A stretch of DNA of 38,011 nt, taken from the NCBI GenBank assembly GCA_018056765.1, contig JAGPFA010000023.1, positions 1-38,011 on the forward strand. Reading direction: 5' to 3'. The position numbers and the translations under genes were made by a program. The stretch's first letter is position 1, and every line of letters starts with the position of its first letter. This DNA comes from Syntrophaceae bacterium. GTDB lineage: Bacteria; Desulfobacterota; Syntrophia; Syntrophales; Smithellaceae. This document shows positions 18,417 through 26,667 of this stretch, piece after piece. The notes under the pieces were generated by a model that saw nothing but the letters and a program-made list of their open reading frames with translations, was not told the DNA's origin and made no database searches.

Positions 18417-21074
18417 ATGGTGACCAAAGAACTCGAAAAAGCGTTTGAACCGGCCGAGGCCGAAAAAAGATTGTATGATTACTGGATCAGGAATAATTAT
18501 TTTCATGCCGAGGACAAAAGCGACGCGCCGGCATTTTCCATTGTCATTCCACCTCCGAATGTCACCGGAATGCTGCATATGGGGCATGCACTGAACAACA
18601 CTCTTCAGGACGTGATCATCCGTTTTAAAAGGATGCAGGGCTATAATACACTGTGGATGCCGGGCATGGATCACGCGGGTATCGCCACGCAAAACGTGGT
18701 GGAGCAGGAATTGAGGAAAGAGGGAATTTCCCGTCACGAACTGGGGCGTGAAAAATTTCTCGCCCGCGTGTGGGAATGGAAGGAAAAATACGGCGGGGTG
18801 ATCATCAACCAGCTCAAACGCCTGGGCTGCTCCTGCGACTGGGAGCGTGAGCGTTTCACAATGGATGAAGGGTTGTCGCAGGCTGTGCGGGAGGTCTTTG
18901 TCCGTCTTTACAACGAAGGGATGATCTACCAGGGTGACTATATTGTCAACTGGTGTCCGCGCTGCCACACAGCCATCTCCGATCTGGAAGTGGAATTCAA
19001 ACAGGACCAGAGTTTTTTGTGGAACATCCGTTATCCCTTTGCCGACGGCGACGGAGAAATCGTTGTCGCCACCACCCGCCCCGAAACGATGCTGGGCGAC
19101 ACGGCGGTGGCCGTCCATCCGGACGATCCGCGCTACCGCGACAAGATCGGCAAGATGGTGATCTTGCCGCTGATGAACAAAAAGATCCCCATCATTGCTG
19201 ACGATTACGTGACGATGGATTTCGGATCGGGAGCGGTGAAGATCACGCCCGGCTCCGACCCCAATGACTTCGCCATGGCGCAAAGACATGATCTGGAGAT
19301 CATCTCGATCATGGACGGGCACGGCATCATCAACGAACATGGCGGCAGATACACGGGGCAGGAACGCTACGAAGCGCGGCGCAATGTTTTGGAAGATCTG
19401 GAAAAAGAAGGTTACCTGGTGGCCACCGAGCCTTACGGTCACAACGTCGGTCAGTGCTACCGCTGCAAAACCGATATCGAGCCGATGGTCTCCAAACAGT
19501 GGTTTGTCAAAATAAAACCTCTGGCCAAACAGGCGATGAATGCCGTCACGAAGAAAAAAACAAAAATAGTTCCGTCCACCTGGGAAGCTACCTATTTTGA
19601 CTGGATGAACAATATTCGTGACTGGTGCATCTCCAGGCAATTATGGTGGGGGCATCGTATTCCCGTTTGGTACTGTGACGGTTGCGGTAAGGTGATTGTT
19701 TCCACAACTGATCCGGATGCCTGTCCCGACTGCGCAGGGACGTCTCTCAGGCAGGACGAAGATGTTCTCGATACCTGGTTCAGTTCTTCCCTGTGGCCTT
19801 TTTCCACTCTGGGCTGGCCCAAAAGAACAAATGCTCTGAAAACTTTTTATCCCACATCGTTATTGATTACCGGATTTGATATTCTCTTTTTCTGGGTGGC
19901 GCGGATGATGATGATGGGGATTTACGTGATGAAGGACGTGCCTTTTCATGATGTATATCTGCACGCGCTGGTGCGGGATGAAAAGGGTGAAAAGATGAGC
20001 AAGTCCAAAGGAAACGTTATCGACCCGATTGTGATGATCGAGCGCTACGGCACCGACGCCTTTCGTTTTACGCTGGCCGCATACACGGCGCAGGGGAGAG
20101 ATGTACGCATGTCGCCGGAGCGTATTGAAGGATACAAATTTTTCGTCAACAAGATATGGAACGCCGCCAAACTGACGCTGGGAAGCCTGGCGGATTTTGA
20201 CCCGTCAGCCCCGTGCACAACGGCTGATTCACTCCCGGAGAGGTGGATCAAGGCCAGGCTCAATAAGGCTGTTGCCGATGTACAGGCCGCGCTGGATGAA
20301 TATCGCTTCAACGATGCCGCGGCATCGATTTATCATTTCATCTGGCATGAGTACTGCGACTGGTATCTGGAAATCAGCAAGCCCGCCCTTTACGGCAAGG
20401 CCGGGCAGGAGCAAAAACAGGTGACCCAGCGGACATTGAAAGAAGTTTTCGGCATTATGCTCAAACTTTTGCATCCTTTCATGCCGTTTGTGACGGAAGA
20501 GCTCTGGCAGGCGCTGCACAACAGTGATGAACATTCGATTATGGTTTCCGCTTTCCCCGTGATTCATGAGGCCTGGGATGACCAGGCGGCGGTGGAAGAG
20601 ATGGAAATGTTGATGGAGATGATCACTTCCGTGCGCAATATCCGCGGCGAGATGCGTATTCCCCCATCGCGGAAACTGAAAGCCCTGATCTCCGCGGCCG
20701 ATGAGCAGACCAAAAAGGTGATTGAAGCAGGCGCCGGCTACATAGTGAATCTGGCGAACCTGGAATCAATGGAGGTCGGCGTGAATCTGAAAGAGCCGCC
20801 GCAAGTGGCCACAGGTGTGGTCGGTCAGGCAAGAATTTATGTTCCCCTGGCCGGCATTGTCGATATCTCCGAGGAAAAGGCCAGACTCGAAAAGGAAATG
20901 GCCAAGGTCGGCAAAGACCTTGAGCAAAGCGCGCGCAAGCTTGCCAATCATGATTTCCGTGCCAAGGCGGCGCCGGAAGTAATTGCCAGGGAAGAAGACA
21001 AATTAAAAAGCTTTCAGGACAAATTTGCCGCTTTGGAGACCGCACTTAAGAAACTAAAAGATATCCACATCTGA
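18417..21074 (+). CDS. valS: Valine-tRNA ligase
   Basis: Class Ia synthetase that charges tRNA-Val and hydrolyses mischarged threonine. The 885-residue product has HMGH (residues 54-57) in PPPNVTGMLHMGHALN, the editing-domain stretch TTRPETMLGDTAVAVHP, KMSKS (526-530), the anticodon-binding domain, and the C-terminal coiled-coil arm (EEKARLEKEMAKVGKDLEQS). ATG 18417 lies 11 bases after GAGGGGG; the GTG codon immediately after it is an alternative. First gene of a run through the carbonic anhydrase gene, all in the same direction with small gaps. Confidence 0.97.
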   Translation: MVTKELEKAFEPAEAEKRLYDYWIRNNYFHAEDKSDAPAFSIVIPPPNVTGMLHMGHALNNTLQDVIIRFKRMQGYNTLWMPGMDHAGIATQNVVEQELRKEGISRHELGREKFLARVWEWKEKYGGVIINQLKRLGCSCDWERERFTMDEGLSQAVREVFVRLYNEGMIYQGDYIVNWCPRCHTAISDLEVEFKQDQSFLWNIRYPFADGDGEIVVATTRPETMLGDTAVAVHPDDPRYRDKIGKMVILPLMNKKIPIIADDYVTMDFGSGAVKITPGSDPNDFAMAQRHDLEIISIMDGHGIINEHGGRYTGQERYEARRNVLEDLEKEGYLVATEPYGHNVGQCYRCKTDIEPMVSKQWFVKIKPLAKQAMNAVTKKKTKIVPSTWEATYFDWMNNIRDWCISRQLWWGHRIPVWYCDGCGKVIVSTTDPDACPDCAGTSLRQDEDVLDTWFSSSLWPFSTLGWPKRTNALKTFYPTSLLITGFDILFFWVARMMMMGIYVMKDVPFHDVYLHALVRDEKGEKMSKSKGNVIDPIVMIERYGTDAFRFTLAAYTAQGRDVRMSPERIEGYKFFVNKIWNAAKLTLGSLADFDPSAPCTTADSLPERWIKARLNKAVADVQAALDEYRFNDAAASIYHFIWHEYCDWYLEISKPALYGKAGQEQKQVTQRTLKEVFGIMLKLLHPFMPFVTEELWQALHNSDEHSIMVSAFPVIHEAWDDQAAVEEMEMLMEMITSVRNIRGEMRIPPSRKLKALISAADEQTKKVIEAGAGYIVNLANLESMEVGVNLKEPPQVATGVVGQARIYVPLAGIVDISEEKARLEKEMAKVGKDLEQSARKLANHDFRAKAAPEVIAREEDKLKSFQDKFAALETALKKLKDIHI

Positions 21075-21133
21075 TGGAGATGGGCCGATATCAGGCCCAG
21101 ACAGTTGGTTTAGTGCCGTTATCGGGGAAAACT

Positions 21134-22048
21134 ATGGTCGATACAAAAATCAGAAGAATCATTGCCGCCGCCCTGGCCGAAGATATCGGAAAAGGCGATA
21201 TAACGACAATGGCGACGGTAGACCCCAAAAAGAAGGGCAGGGCGGTCGCGGTCGCCAAACAGGATTTTATCGTTGCGGGTCTGGAGATTTTTGAGTTCGC
21301 TTTTAAATGCATAGATAAAAACATAAAGGTAAATAAATTCACCACTGATGGGAATCCGGTCAAAGAAGGCGACATTCTAGCCGAAGTGGCAGGCAGGCTG
21401 AGCGTTATTTTACAGGCGGAGCGCACAGCGCTGAATTTTCTCCAGCGCATGTGCGGGATCGCGACGCAAACGGCCAGATATGTCCGGGCCGTGCAAGGCA
21501 CAGGTGTACAAATTCTTGATACGCGGAAAACCGTACCGGGGCTGCGCCTTCTGGACAAGATGGCTGTGCGGCTGGGAGGGGGCATGAATCACCGTTTCGG
21601 CCTGTTTGATGCGGTTCTGATCAAAGATAATCACATCGAAGCGGCAGGCGGCATCACGGCTGCGGTAGCCGCGCAAAAAAAATATTTAAAAAAGAAGCTG
21701 AAAATCGAAGTAGAAGTAAAAAATATCAGCGAAGTGAAAGAAGCGCTTGCCTGTGGCGTGGATATTATCATGCTTGATAACATGACCAATGCCGCCATGA
21801 AGAAGGCGGTCGCGCTGGTGCAAGGCAGAGCGCTCACCGAGGCGTCGGGCAATGTCAACCTCAGGCGTATCGTTTCTATCGCGAAAACCGGTGTTGATTT
21901 TATCTCTATCGGAGAATTGACCCATTCTGTAAGTGCCGCAGATATTTCGCTGCTGGTGGAGAACGACGGCTTCCAGGCGGGCGCGAGACGCCTGGTCATG
22001 CCCGGATCCGTCTTGTCGGCGCCGCGCCTGCCGGTGCGCAAGGTATAG
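21134..22048 (+). CDS. nadC: Nicotinate-nucleotide pyrophosphorylase (carboxylating)
   Basis: Quinolinate phosphoribosyltransferase: quinolinate and PRPP give nicotinate mononucleotide, CO2 and PPi in de novo NAD synthesis. The 304-residue product has the expected blocks AEDIGKGDITT, AERTALNFLQRMCGIAT, DTRKTVPGLRLLDKMAV, GGGMNHRFGLFDAVLIKDNH and IEVEVKN. The C-terminus (after VENDGFQ) runs about 20 residues beyond the usual end and looks unconserved. ATG 21134 is preferred because GGGGA precedes it; an ATG at 21074 overlapping the valS stop would add 20 unconserved residues. It releases CO2, which may matter given the carbonic anhydrase downstream. Confidence 0.94.
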   Translation: MVDTKIRRIIAAALAEDIGKGDITTMATVDPKKKGRAVAVAKQDFIVAGLEIFEFAFKCIDKNIKVNKFTTDGNPVKEGDILAEVAGRLSVILQAERTALNFLQRMCGIATQTARYVRAVQGTGVQILDTRKTVPGLRLLDKMAVRLGGGMNHRFGLFDAVLIKDNHIEAAGGITAAVAAQKKYLKKKLKIEVEVKNISEVKEALACGVDIIMLDNMTNAAMKKAVALVQGRALTEASGNVNLRRIVSIAKTGVDFISIGELTHSVSAADISLLVENDGFQAGARRLVMPGSVLSAPRLPVRKV

Positions 22049-22142
22049 ACGACGCCTCCGGTATAAATGGAACAAATCAGGAAATAGAACCGGCCGGCCG
22101 GATATAATCAGGGCTTCGTCCGGAGACGGCAGGGAGAGACCC

Positions 22143-22958
22143 GTGAATGATTATCAGGGATTACTGAGTAAAAATCATGCCGGTAGACCCATCGGACACA
22201 AGATTTATTTCTATGAGCACACTGGTTCGACCAATGATGACGCTTTTGGTCTGGGGAGCGAAGGGGAGCCGCACGGAACGGTTGTTATCGCCGACACGCA
22301 AACGACCGGCAGGGGAAGAATGAGCCGCTCCTGGCATTCGCCGCCGGGAGCAAATATCTATACATCCATTATTTTACGACCTGAGTTTACACCGGCGCGT
22401 GCCCCGCAGATTTCCATCGCCGCCGGTGTGGCAGTGGCGGAAACCCTCCATAAATACTGCCCGGACAAAGTACAGTTAAAATGGCCCAATGATGTGCTCA
22501 TTGCCGGCAAAAAAATTTGCGGTATTCTTTCCCAGATGAAGCTCTCGGCCGAGGCCATCGATTTTGTCGTTGTGGGGATCGGCATCAACGTCAATATGGT
22601 AAAAGAGCAGCTTCCGGAAGAACTACGGGAAACAGCCACGTCACTTTCCATAGAAACAGGATACGAACTGGTGCGTTCGGAGTTGATAATTTGCCTGTTT
22701 GAAAATATGGCAAAATGGTATAGGAAGCTCACCGAAGAAGGTTTCGACCCGGTAAAAAATAAATGGCTCAGCCTCTCGCCGATGATCGGCTGGCCGGTGA
22801 CCGTAAGATTTCATGACGAAACAATTTCCGGCAGGGCTGCCGGTCTGGGCGACGACGGGTCTTTAGCCGTTGTGACTGGTTCAAGCGAGACGATATTCGT
22901 TTCCGCAGGCGATGCGACAATAATAAAAAAGGCCGAAGATTATGCTGCTGGTCATTGA
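22143..22958 (+). CDS. birA: Biotin-[acetyl-CoA-carboxylase] ligase, monofunctional
   Basis: BirA attaches biotin to a lysine of biotin carrier domains in carboxylases and decarboxylases. The 271-residue protein begins directly with the catalytic domain: [10 protein letters not shown], the nucleotide-binding motif [14 protein letters not shown] (residues 56-69), [10 protein letters not shown] and VVGIGINVN, then the small C-terminal domain. It lacks the N-terminal winged-helix of E. coli BirA, so it cannot be expected to repress biotin genes. The start GTG 22143 follows GGGAGAG at normal spacing; no ATG fits. Its 3' end overlaps coaX by 17 bases, so they are coupled. Confidence 0.93.
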   Translation: MNDYQGLLSKNHAGRPIGHKIYFYEHTGSTNDDAFGLGSEGEPHGTVVIADTQTTGRGRMSRSWHSPPGANIYTSIILRPEFTPARAPQISIAAGVAVAETLHKYCPDKVQLKWPNDVLIAGKKICGILSQMKLSAEAIDFVVVGIGINVNMVKEQLPEELRETATSLSIETGYELVRSELIICLFENMAKWYRKLTEEGFDPVKNKWLSLSPMIGWPVTVRFHDETISGRAAGLGDDGSLAVVTGSSETIFVSAGDATIIKKAEDYAAGH

Positions 22959-23718
22959 CGTAGGCAATACCAATACAGTGCTGGGGTTATTTGACGGAGA
23001 TCGTCTTCTGTATGATTGGCGCATCCGTACGGTTATCGGCCACACGGTTGATGAATACGGAGTGCTTATATACAATCTTTATCATTCCAGTCGTATGAAA
23101 GACAGCGGACCAAGCCAGGTAACGGACATTATCATTTCCTGTGTCGTGCCGCCGATACTTAATATTCTGGAGCCTGTCTGCGTTAAATATTTTAATATCA
23201 CACCGATCATTGTCAGCCCGGACATTAAGACGGGGATGCCGGTATTTTACGATAATCCCAGAGAAATCGGCGCCGACCGGATAGTCAACGCGGTGGCCGC
23301 CTACAACAAGTATCAGCGGGACTGTATTATTGTAGATTTCGGCACGGCGACCACGTTTGATTATGTCTCGCCCCAGGGTGAATATATGGGTGGCTGCATC
23401 GCTCCCGGCATTGTAATATCCAGCGAAGCGTTGTTTGCGCGTGCGTCGAAGCTCCCGCGTGTGGAGCTGGGAAAGCCCACGAGGGTAATCACAAAGGATA
23501 CAATAAGCGCCATACAGGCGGGCATTGTGTTCGGCTATGCAGGACTGGTGGACGGTATTGTAATGCGGATGAAAGAAGAAGTGAACGCACAGCCGGCGGT
23601 TATTGCCACCGGCGGGCTGGCGCGGGTTTTGGCACCGGAGACAAAAACGATTGAACAAATCGAGGAAATGCTCACGCTTGACGGTCTGCGCATCATTTAT
23701 GAGCTCAACAAGAAATAA
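22942..23718 (+). CDS. coaX: Type III pantothenate kinase
   Basis: CoaX makes 4'-phosphopantothenate from pantothenate and ATP, the first step of CoA synthesis; this type is insensitive to CoA feedback and needs a monovalent cation. The 258-residue product has the ASKHA motif [10 protein letters not shown] at the N-terminus, then [22 protein letters not shown] [30 protein letters not shown] and ATGGLA. The start overlaps birA. Birds of a pair with coaE four bases downstream: together they carry the first and last steps of the CoA pathway. Confidence 0.95.
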   Translation: MLLVIDVGNTNTVLGLFDGDRLLYDWRIRTVIGHTVDEYGVLIYNLYHSSRMKDSGPSQVTDIIISCVVPPILNILEPVCVKYFNITPIIVSPDIKTGMPVFYDNPREIGADRIVNAVAAYNKYQRDCIIVDFGTATTFDYVSPQGEYMGGCIAPGIVISSEALFARASKLPRVELGKPTRVITKDTISAIQAGIVFGYAGLVDGIVMRMKEEVNAQPAVIATGGLARVLAPETKTIEQIEEMLTLDGLRIIYELNKK

Positions 23719-23721
23719 ATC

Positions 23722-24408
23722 ATGCTGAATGTCGGTTTGACTGGCGGTATCGCCTGCGGGAAAACAACGGTTGCCAAGATGTTTATCCGTCTGGGCGGCA
23801 TTGTCATTGATTTTGACAAACTGGCTCACGAGGCGCAAAAGCCGGACAGCCCCGCCTGGCGGGATATCGTTAATTGTTTCGGCCAGGACGTTTTGTGCTC
23901 CGACGGGAAAATCGACCGTATCCGGCTCGGGTCGGTCGTTTTTGGTAATCCGGAAAAACTGCAAAAGCTCAATTCCATCGTGCATCCCCGCGTTTTTGAC
24001 CAGTGGCATTTGCAGCTTAAAAACATCAGTGCACAAACCCCCCATGCGATCGTTTTTGCTGATGTTCCGTTGCTCTTTGAATGTGCCATGCAGCATCTTT
24101 TCGATATGACGATTCTGGTGGTCATCGAGCCCGCCGAGCAAATCGAACGCCTGATGGCGCGCAACCTCATTACGCGCTTGGAGGCGCAAGCGCGCCTGGC
24201 AAGCCAGATGCCGATTCACGACAAAATTGCAATGGCGGATATCGTCATTGACAATCGGGGAGCTGTGGAAGAAACTCAAAAGCGTGTGCAGAAAGTCTGG
24301 CAACAGCTTGTGGAAAAAGAAAAATTAAAAACAGGCAATGACCATGCGGCATCTGTTTTAAACCGGGAGAAAAACCCGGATAATAATCCAAGAGGACCGG
24401 AGGAGTAA
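23722..24408 (+). CDS. coaE: Dephospho-CoA kinase
   Basis: CoaE phosphorylates the 3'-hydroxyl of dephospho-CoA, completing CoA. The 228-residue protein has the P-loop GGIACGKT (residues 8-15), DFDKLAHEAQ, HPRVFDQW and the lid region with RNLITRLEAQARLASQMP. It is some 25 residues longer than most homologues, through a hydrophilic tail (after VEKEKLKTG) rich in N, E, P and R, with no recognised motif. It begins three bases after the coaX stop codon, without a strong ribosome-binding site, so coupling to coaX is likely. Confidence 0.94.
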   Translation: MLNVGLTGGIACGKTTVAKMFIRLGGIVIDFDKLAHEAQKPDSPAWRDIVNCFGQDVLCSDGKIDRIRLGSVVFGNPEKLQKLNSIVHPRVFDQWHLQLKNISAQTPHAIVFADVPLLFECAMQHLFDMTILVVIEPAEQIERLMARNLITRLEAQARLASQMPIHDKIAMADIVIDNRGAVEETQKRVQKVWQQLVEKEKLKTGNDHAASVLNREKNPDNNPRGPEE

Positions 24409-24411
24409 ACA

Positions 24412-25023
24412 ATGATTCAAAAAAATGTTATCACTGATTTCAGCCCTGCAGTTTTTGAGCCGACAGTCGGAGCGGGTTCTTATATCCATCCGCTGGCGGC
24501 GGTTATCGGCAATGTTATTTTAGGCCGTAATGTGATGGTCGCGCCGACCGCGTGCGTGCGCGGCGACGAGGGACAACCTCTACATGTCGGTGACGACTCC
24601 AATGTTCAGGATGGGGTGATCATTCATGCCCTGGAAACGGAGCAGGACGGCCGGCCGGTTGAAAAAAACCGGGTTGAGGTGAACGGCAAACAATATGCGG
24701 TTTATGTGGGCGATCGCGTATCGCTGGCGCATCAGGTGCAGATTCACGGCCCTGCCGTCGTCATGGACGACACTTTTGTGGGGATGAAGACGCTGGTATT
24801 CAAATCTCAGGTTGGCAAAAATTGTGTCATTGAGCCAGGTGTTATTTTGATGGGCGTCAAAGTTGCGGACGGGCGCTATGTTCCGGTGGGTTCGGTTGTG
24901 AAAACCCAGGAAGAGGCAGACCGGTTGCCTGAAATTACCGGAGATTATGTTTTTAAGGATCTCAATAAAGGTGTTGTGCATGTGAACAAAGCGCTGGCCA
25001 AAGGCTATCTGGCGGCGTCCTGA
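24412..25023 (+). CDS. cam: Gamma-class carbonic anhydrase, Cam type
   Basis: Interconverts CO2 and bicarbonate. The 203-residue protein is a left-handed beta-helix with hexapeptide-like repeats. It keeps every residue I expect for Methanosarcina Cam: R50 and E53 (VRGDEG), metal ligands H72, H107 and H112 (IIHALE and AHQVQIH), the acidic loop after HALETEQDG with the proton-shuttle glutamate at E75, and KEYAVY-like KQYAVYVG. Loop-less CamH relatives lack these. Unlike Methanosarcina Cam it has no signal peptide, so it acts in the cytoplasm. GGAGGAG six bases before ATG 24412 is one of the strongest ribosome-binding sites of the operon, suggesting high output. Terminator follows. Confidence 0.92.
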   Translation: MIQKNVITDFSPAVFEPTVGAGSYIHPLAAVIGNVILGRNVMVAPTACVRGDEGQPLHVGDDSNVQDGVIIHALETEQDGRPVEKNRVEVNGKQYAVYVGDRVSLAHQVQIHGPAVVMDDTFVGMKTLVFKSQVGKNCVIEPGVILMGVKVADGRYVPVGSVVKTQEEADRLPEITGDYVFKDLNKGVVHVNKALAKGYLAAS

Positions 25024-25051
25024 GCATGCGTAACTGCCGGAGAAAGACAGC

Positions 25052-25088
25052 AGCCGGTTGTCTGGGAAAGAACAGCCGGCTGTTTTAA
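25052..25088 (+). terminator. Intrinsic terminator after the cofactor operon
   Basis: AGCCGGTTGT (25052-25061) pairs with ACAGCCGGCT (25072-25081), including one G-U pair, and is followed by GTTTTAAATTT. It ends the valS-to-cam transcript and lies nine bases before the start of the J-domain gene. Confidence 0.75.
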
Positions 25089-25096
25089 ATTTATGT

Positions 25097-25819
25097 ATGC
25101 TGGCAAAAATTAAACCGTCTCGAAAAAAACAACCTCTGCGCTATTGTTTGTCCTGCGGCAGGACGGAAAATATGCGTAACCGCCGCTACTGCTCTGTGGG
25201 GTGCCGTCAGCATCTGCGCCAGAAACTCACCACCCGCACCGGATTGCTCGAAGCCCTCAACGTGCGCCATGCCACGTTTTATTTCACTTCCGAAATGATC
25301 GTGCTCGACATTATCGTTCATGACATGCGGGAGGTGTTTCGTTTTACTGCATTGCGCGCCAATGGAAGCAGGCCGGCGGATGATTTCGGTAAAATGGCCA
25401 ACATGCTGGGAGAGGCCTGGTGGGCGGAAACAGAACGCACGGGGAAAAAATACATGGCGGTGCGGCGTCTTCTGCAGATGGCGGAAAAACATGAAGGCTA
25501 TTCTCAGGTGCGCCCCCGATTAATCAAAACGCCCAGTGTGCGTGCCGAAAGTCTTCGCTGTCTGGGTATTACAAGGGCCCAACTCGGCTCAAAGCAACTG
25601 ACCAAACTTATCCGGGATGCCTACCGCAGGCAGGCCAAAATTCACCATCCTGATGCGGGCGGGGAGCCAACAACCTTCAGAGGAATCCATGACGCCTACA
25701 AGGAACTTTTGCAATGGGCGGATCATCCGACATTCACCAGACGGCGCGGGTTTCCGGATAAGTGGTATTATGACGGCTCCGCGCAGAAATGGACGCAGCC
25801 CGTGCCGAGGAAACATTGA
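25097..25819 (+). CDS. Zinc-ribbon protein with C-terminal J domain, function unknown
   Basis: A 240-residue soluble protein that I do not recognise as a named gene. It has an N-terminal zinc-ribbon-like motif, C17-x2-C20-x11-C32-x3-C36. The middle region (about 50-145) is unassigned. The C-terminal J domain (about 150-208) has the HPD tripeptide at 184-186 within AYRRQAKIHHPDAGG and ends FRGIHDAYKELL. HPD means it could stimulate a DnaK-type Hsp70, with the zinc and middle parts selecting a client. ATG 25097 has no good ribosome-binding site; an upstream TTG (25058) lies inside the preceding terminator and is unlikely. It converges with mobA. Confidence 0.8.
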   Translation: MLAKIKPSRKKQPLRYCLSCGRTENMRNRRYCSVGCRQHLRQKLTTRTGLLEALNVRHATFYFTSEMIVLDIIVHDMREVFRFTALRANGSRPADDFGKMANMLGEAWWAETERTGKKYMAVRRLLQMAEKHEGYSQVRPRLIKTPSVRAESLRCLGITRAQLGSKQLTKLIRDAYRRQAKIHHPDAGGEPTTFRGIHDAYKELLQWADHPTFTRRRGFPDKWYYDGSAQKWTQPVPRKH

Positions 25820-25895
25820 TCCGGCACAACCTCCATATAAATCCACTCCGGCAAGTGCTCATTGTGTGGTTGCTTCAATACCGGAAAATATCATT

Positions 25896-26528
25896 TTAAA
25901 AAGTCTGATTGGATTTCCTGTTTTCGGCGCTTTGGAGATCTGATGGCGTGTTCACGTTTTGGAAAAGCAGCCCTTCGGGGTCAAAGCGGCGAATCTCGTC
26001 CGGCCCGACGGTCAGCAGGCGCACGTCCCGGAAAAATCCCGTGATTTTGAGTTTGTCCCGTTCGATTTGTCTTTTGATAACCGGCAGGCAATTTCGTGAA
26101 TAAACGGCGCAAAGCGGCTGCAGACCATCGGGCGTTTCAGGAACGACCACATCATGTTGTTTTGCCAAACCGGACAGGTGCAGGATAAAACCGGTGTTCA
26201 GGTAGGGCAAATCGCAGGCGCTGACAAAAATACGGGGATTGCCTGAATGAAACAGGCCGGTGAAAATCCCCCCCAGCGGACCTTTGCCTTTGTAAATGTC
26301 CGTGACGATTGCGGCGTCGCCAAATTCGGTGTAGGCGCCCGGGTCGTTGGTCACAATGATGATTTCATTAAATAACTGACGATAGATACAGAGAATTCTG
26401 TCGATGAGGCGGATACCGCCGATTTCCAGAAACGCCTTATTGGTTCCCATCCGCAAGTTTTTTCCGCCGGCCAAAATTATTCCGGATACCTGATTGGAAA
26501 TATCCTTATTGAGAGTGCTGTCTGTCAT
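25896..26528 (-). CDS. mobA: Molybdenum cofactor guanylyltransferase
   Basis: MobA transfers GMP to molybdopterin to make the MGD form of the cofactor used by formate dehydrogenases and related Mo/W enzymes. The 210-residue protein has the nucleotidyltransferase signature GIILAGGKNLRMGTNKAFL (residues 16-34), then KGPLGGIFTGL, the metal-binding SACDLPYL, and QPLCAVYS. The C-terminus (NVNTPSDLQSAE) is typical. It stands alone, convergent with the J-domain gene and divergent from the OFA transporter; no other cofactor gene is adjacent. Confidence 0.9.
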   Translation of the reverse strand: MTDSTLNKDISNQVSGIILAGGKNLRMGTNKAFLEIGGIRLIDRILCIYRQLFNEIIIVTNDPGAYTEFGDAAIVTDIYKGKGPLGGIFTGLFHSGNPRIFVSACDLPYLNTGFILHLSGLAKQHDVVVPETPDGLQPLCAVYSRNCLPVIKRQIERDKLKITGFFRDVRLLTVGPDEIRRFDPEGLLFQNVNTPSDLQSAENRKSNQTF

Positions 26529-26597
26529 TTTCTAAGCTCAGAATTATTTTCTGATTCCATATTATTGCAAAATAATCACCGGTGTCCATATTTTTTA

Positions 26598-26626
26598 TTG
26601 ACACTTGAAAACTAAGCCTGTAAAAG
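26598..26626 (+). promoter_or_regulatory. Predicted promoter of the OFA transporter gene
   Basis: A consensus -35 TTGACA (26598-26603) and TAAAAG (-10; 26621-26626) are 17 bases apart, 41 bases before the ATG at 26668. AAAGGGGG serves as ribosome-binding site. Confidence 0.6.
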
Positions 26627-26667
26627 CGCAAAATCCTGTTTTTTACTAATTTTTTAAAGGGGGTTGT

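Noticed and set aside
18348..19640. 430-codon minus-strand open frame opposite valS
   Set aside because: valS on the plus strand has all synthetase motifs; the opposite frame is open by codon bias and has no domain features.
22091..22102. Self-complementary CCGGCCGGCCGG
   Set aside because: Short simple palindrome in a GC-rich gap, with no further structure to support a function.
22103..22108. Perfect TATAAT between nadC and birA as an internal promoter
   Set aside because: No acceptable -35 hexamer lies 16-18 bases upstream; kept only as a possibility.
22987..24303. 438-codon minus-strand open frame opposite coaX and coaE
   Set aside because: Both plus-strand genes are unmistakable; the antisense frame is a shadow.
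25058..25096. TTG start for the J-domain protein
   Set aside because: The codon lies inside the terminator stem of the preceding operon; the first ATG at 25097 still keeps all four cysteines.
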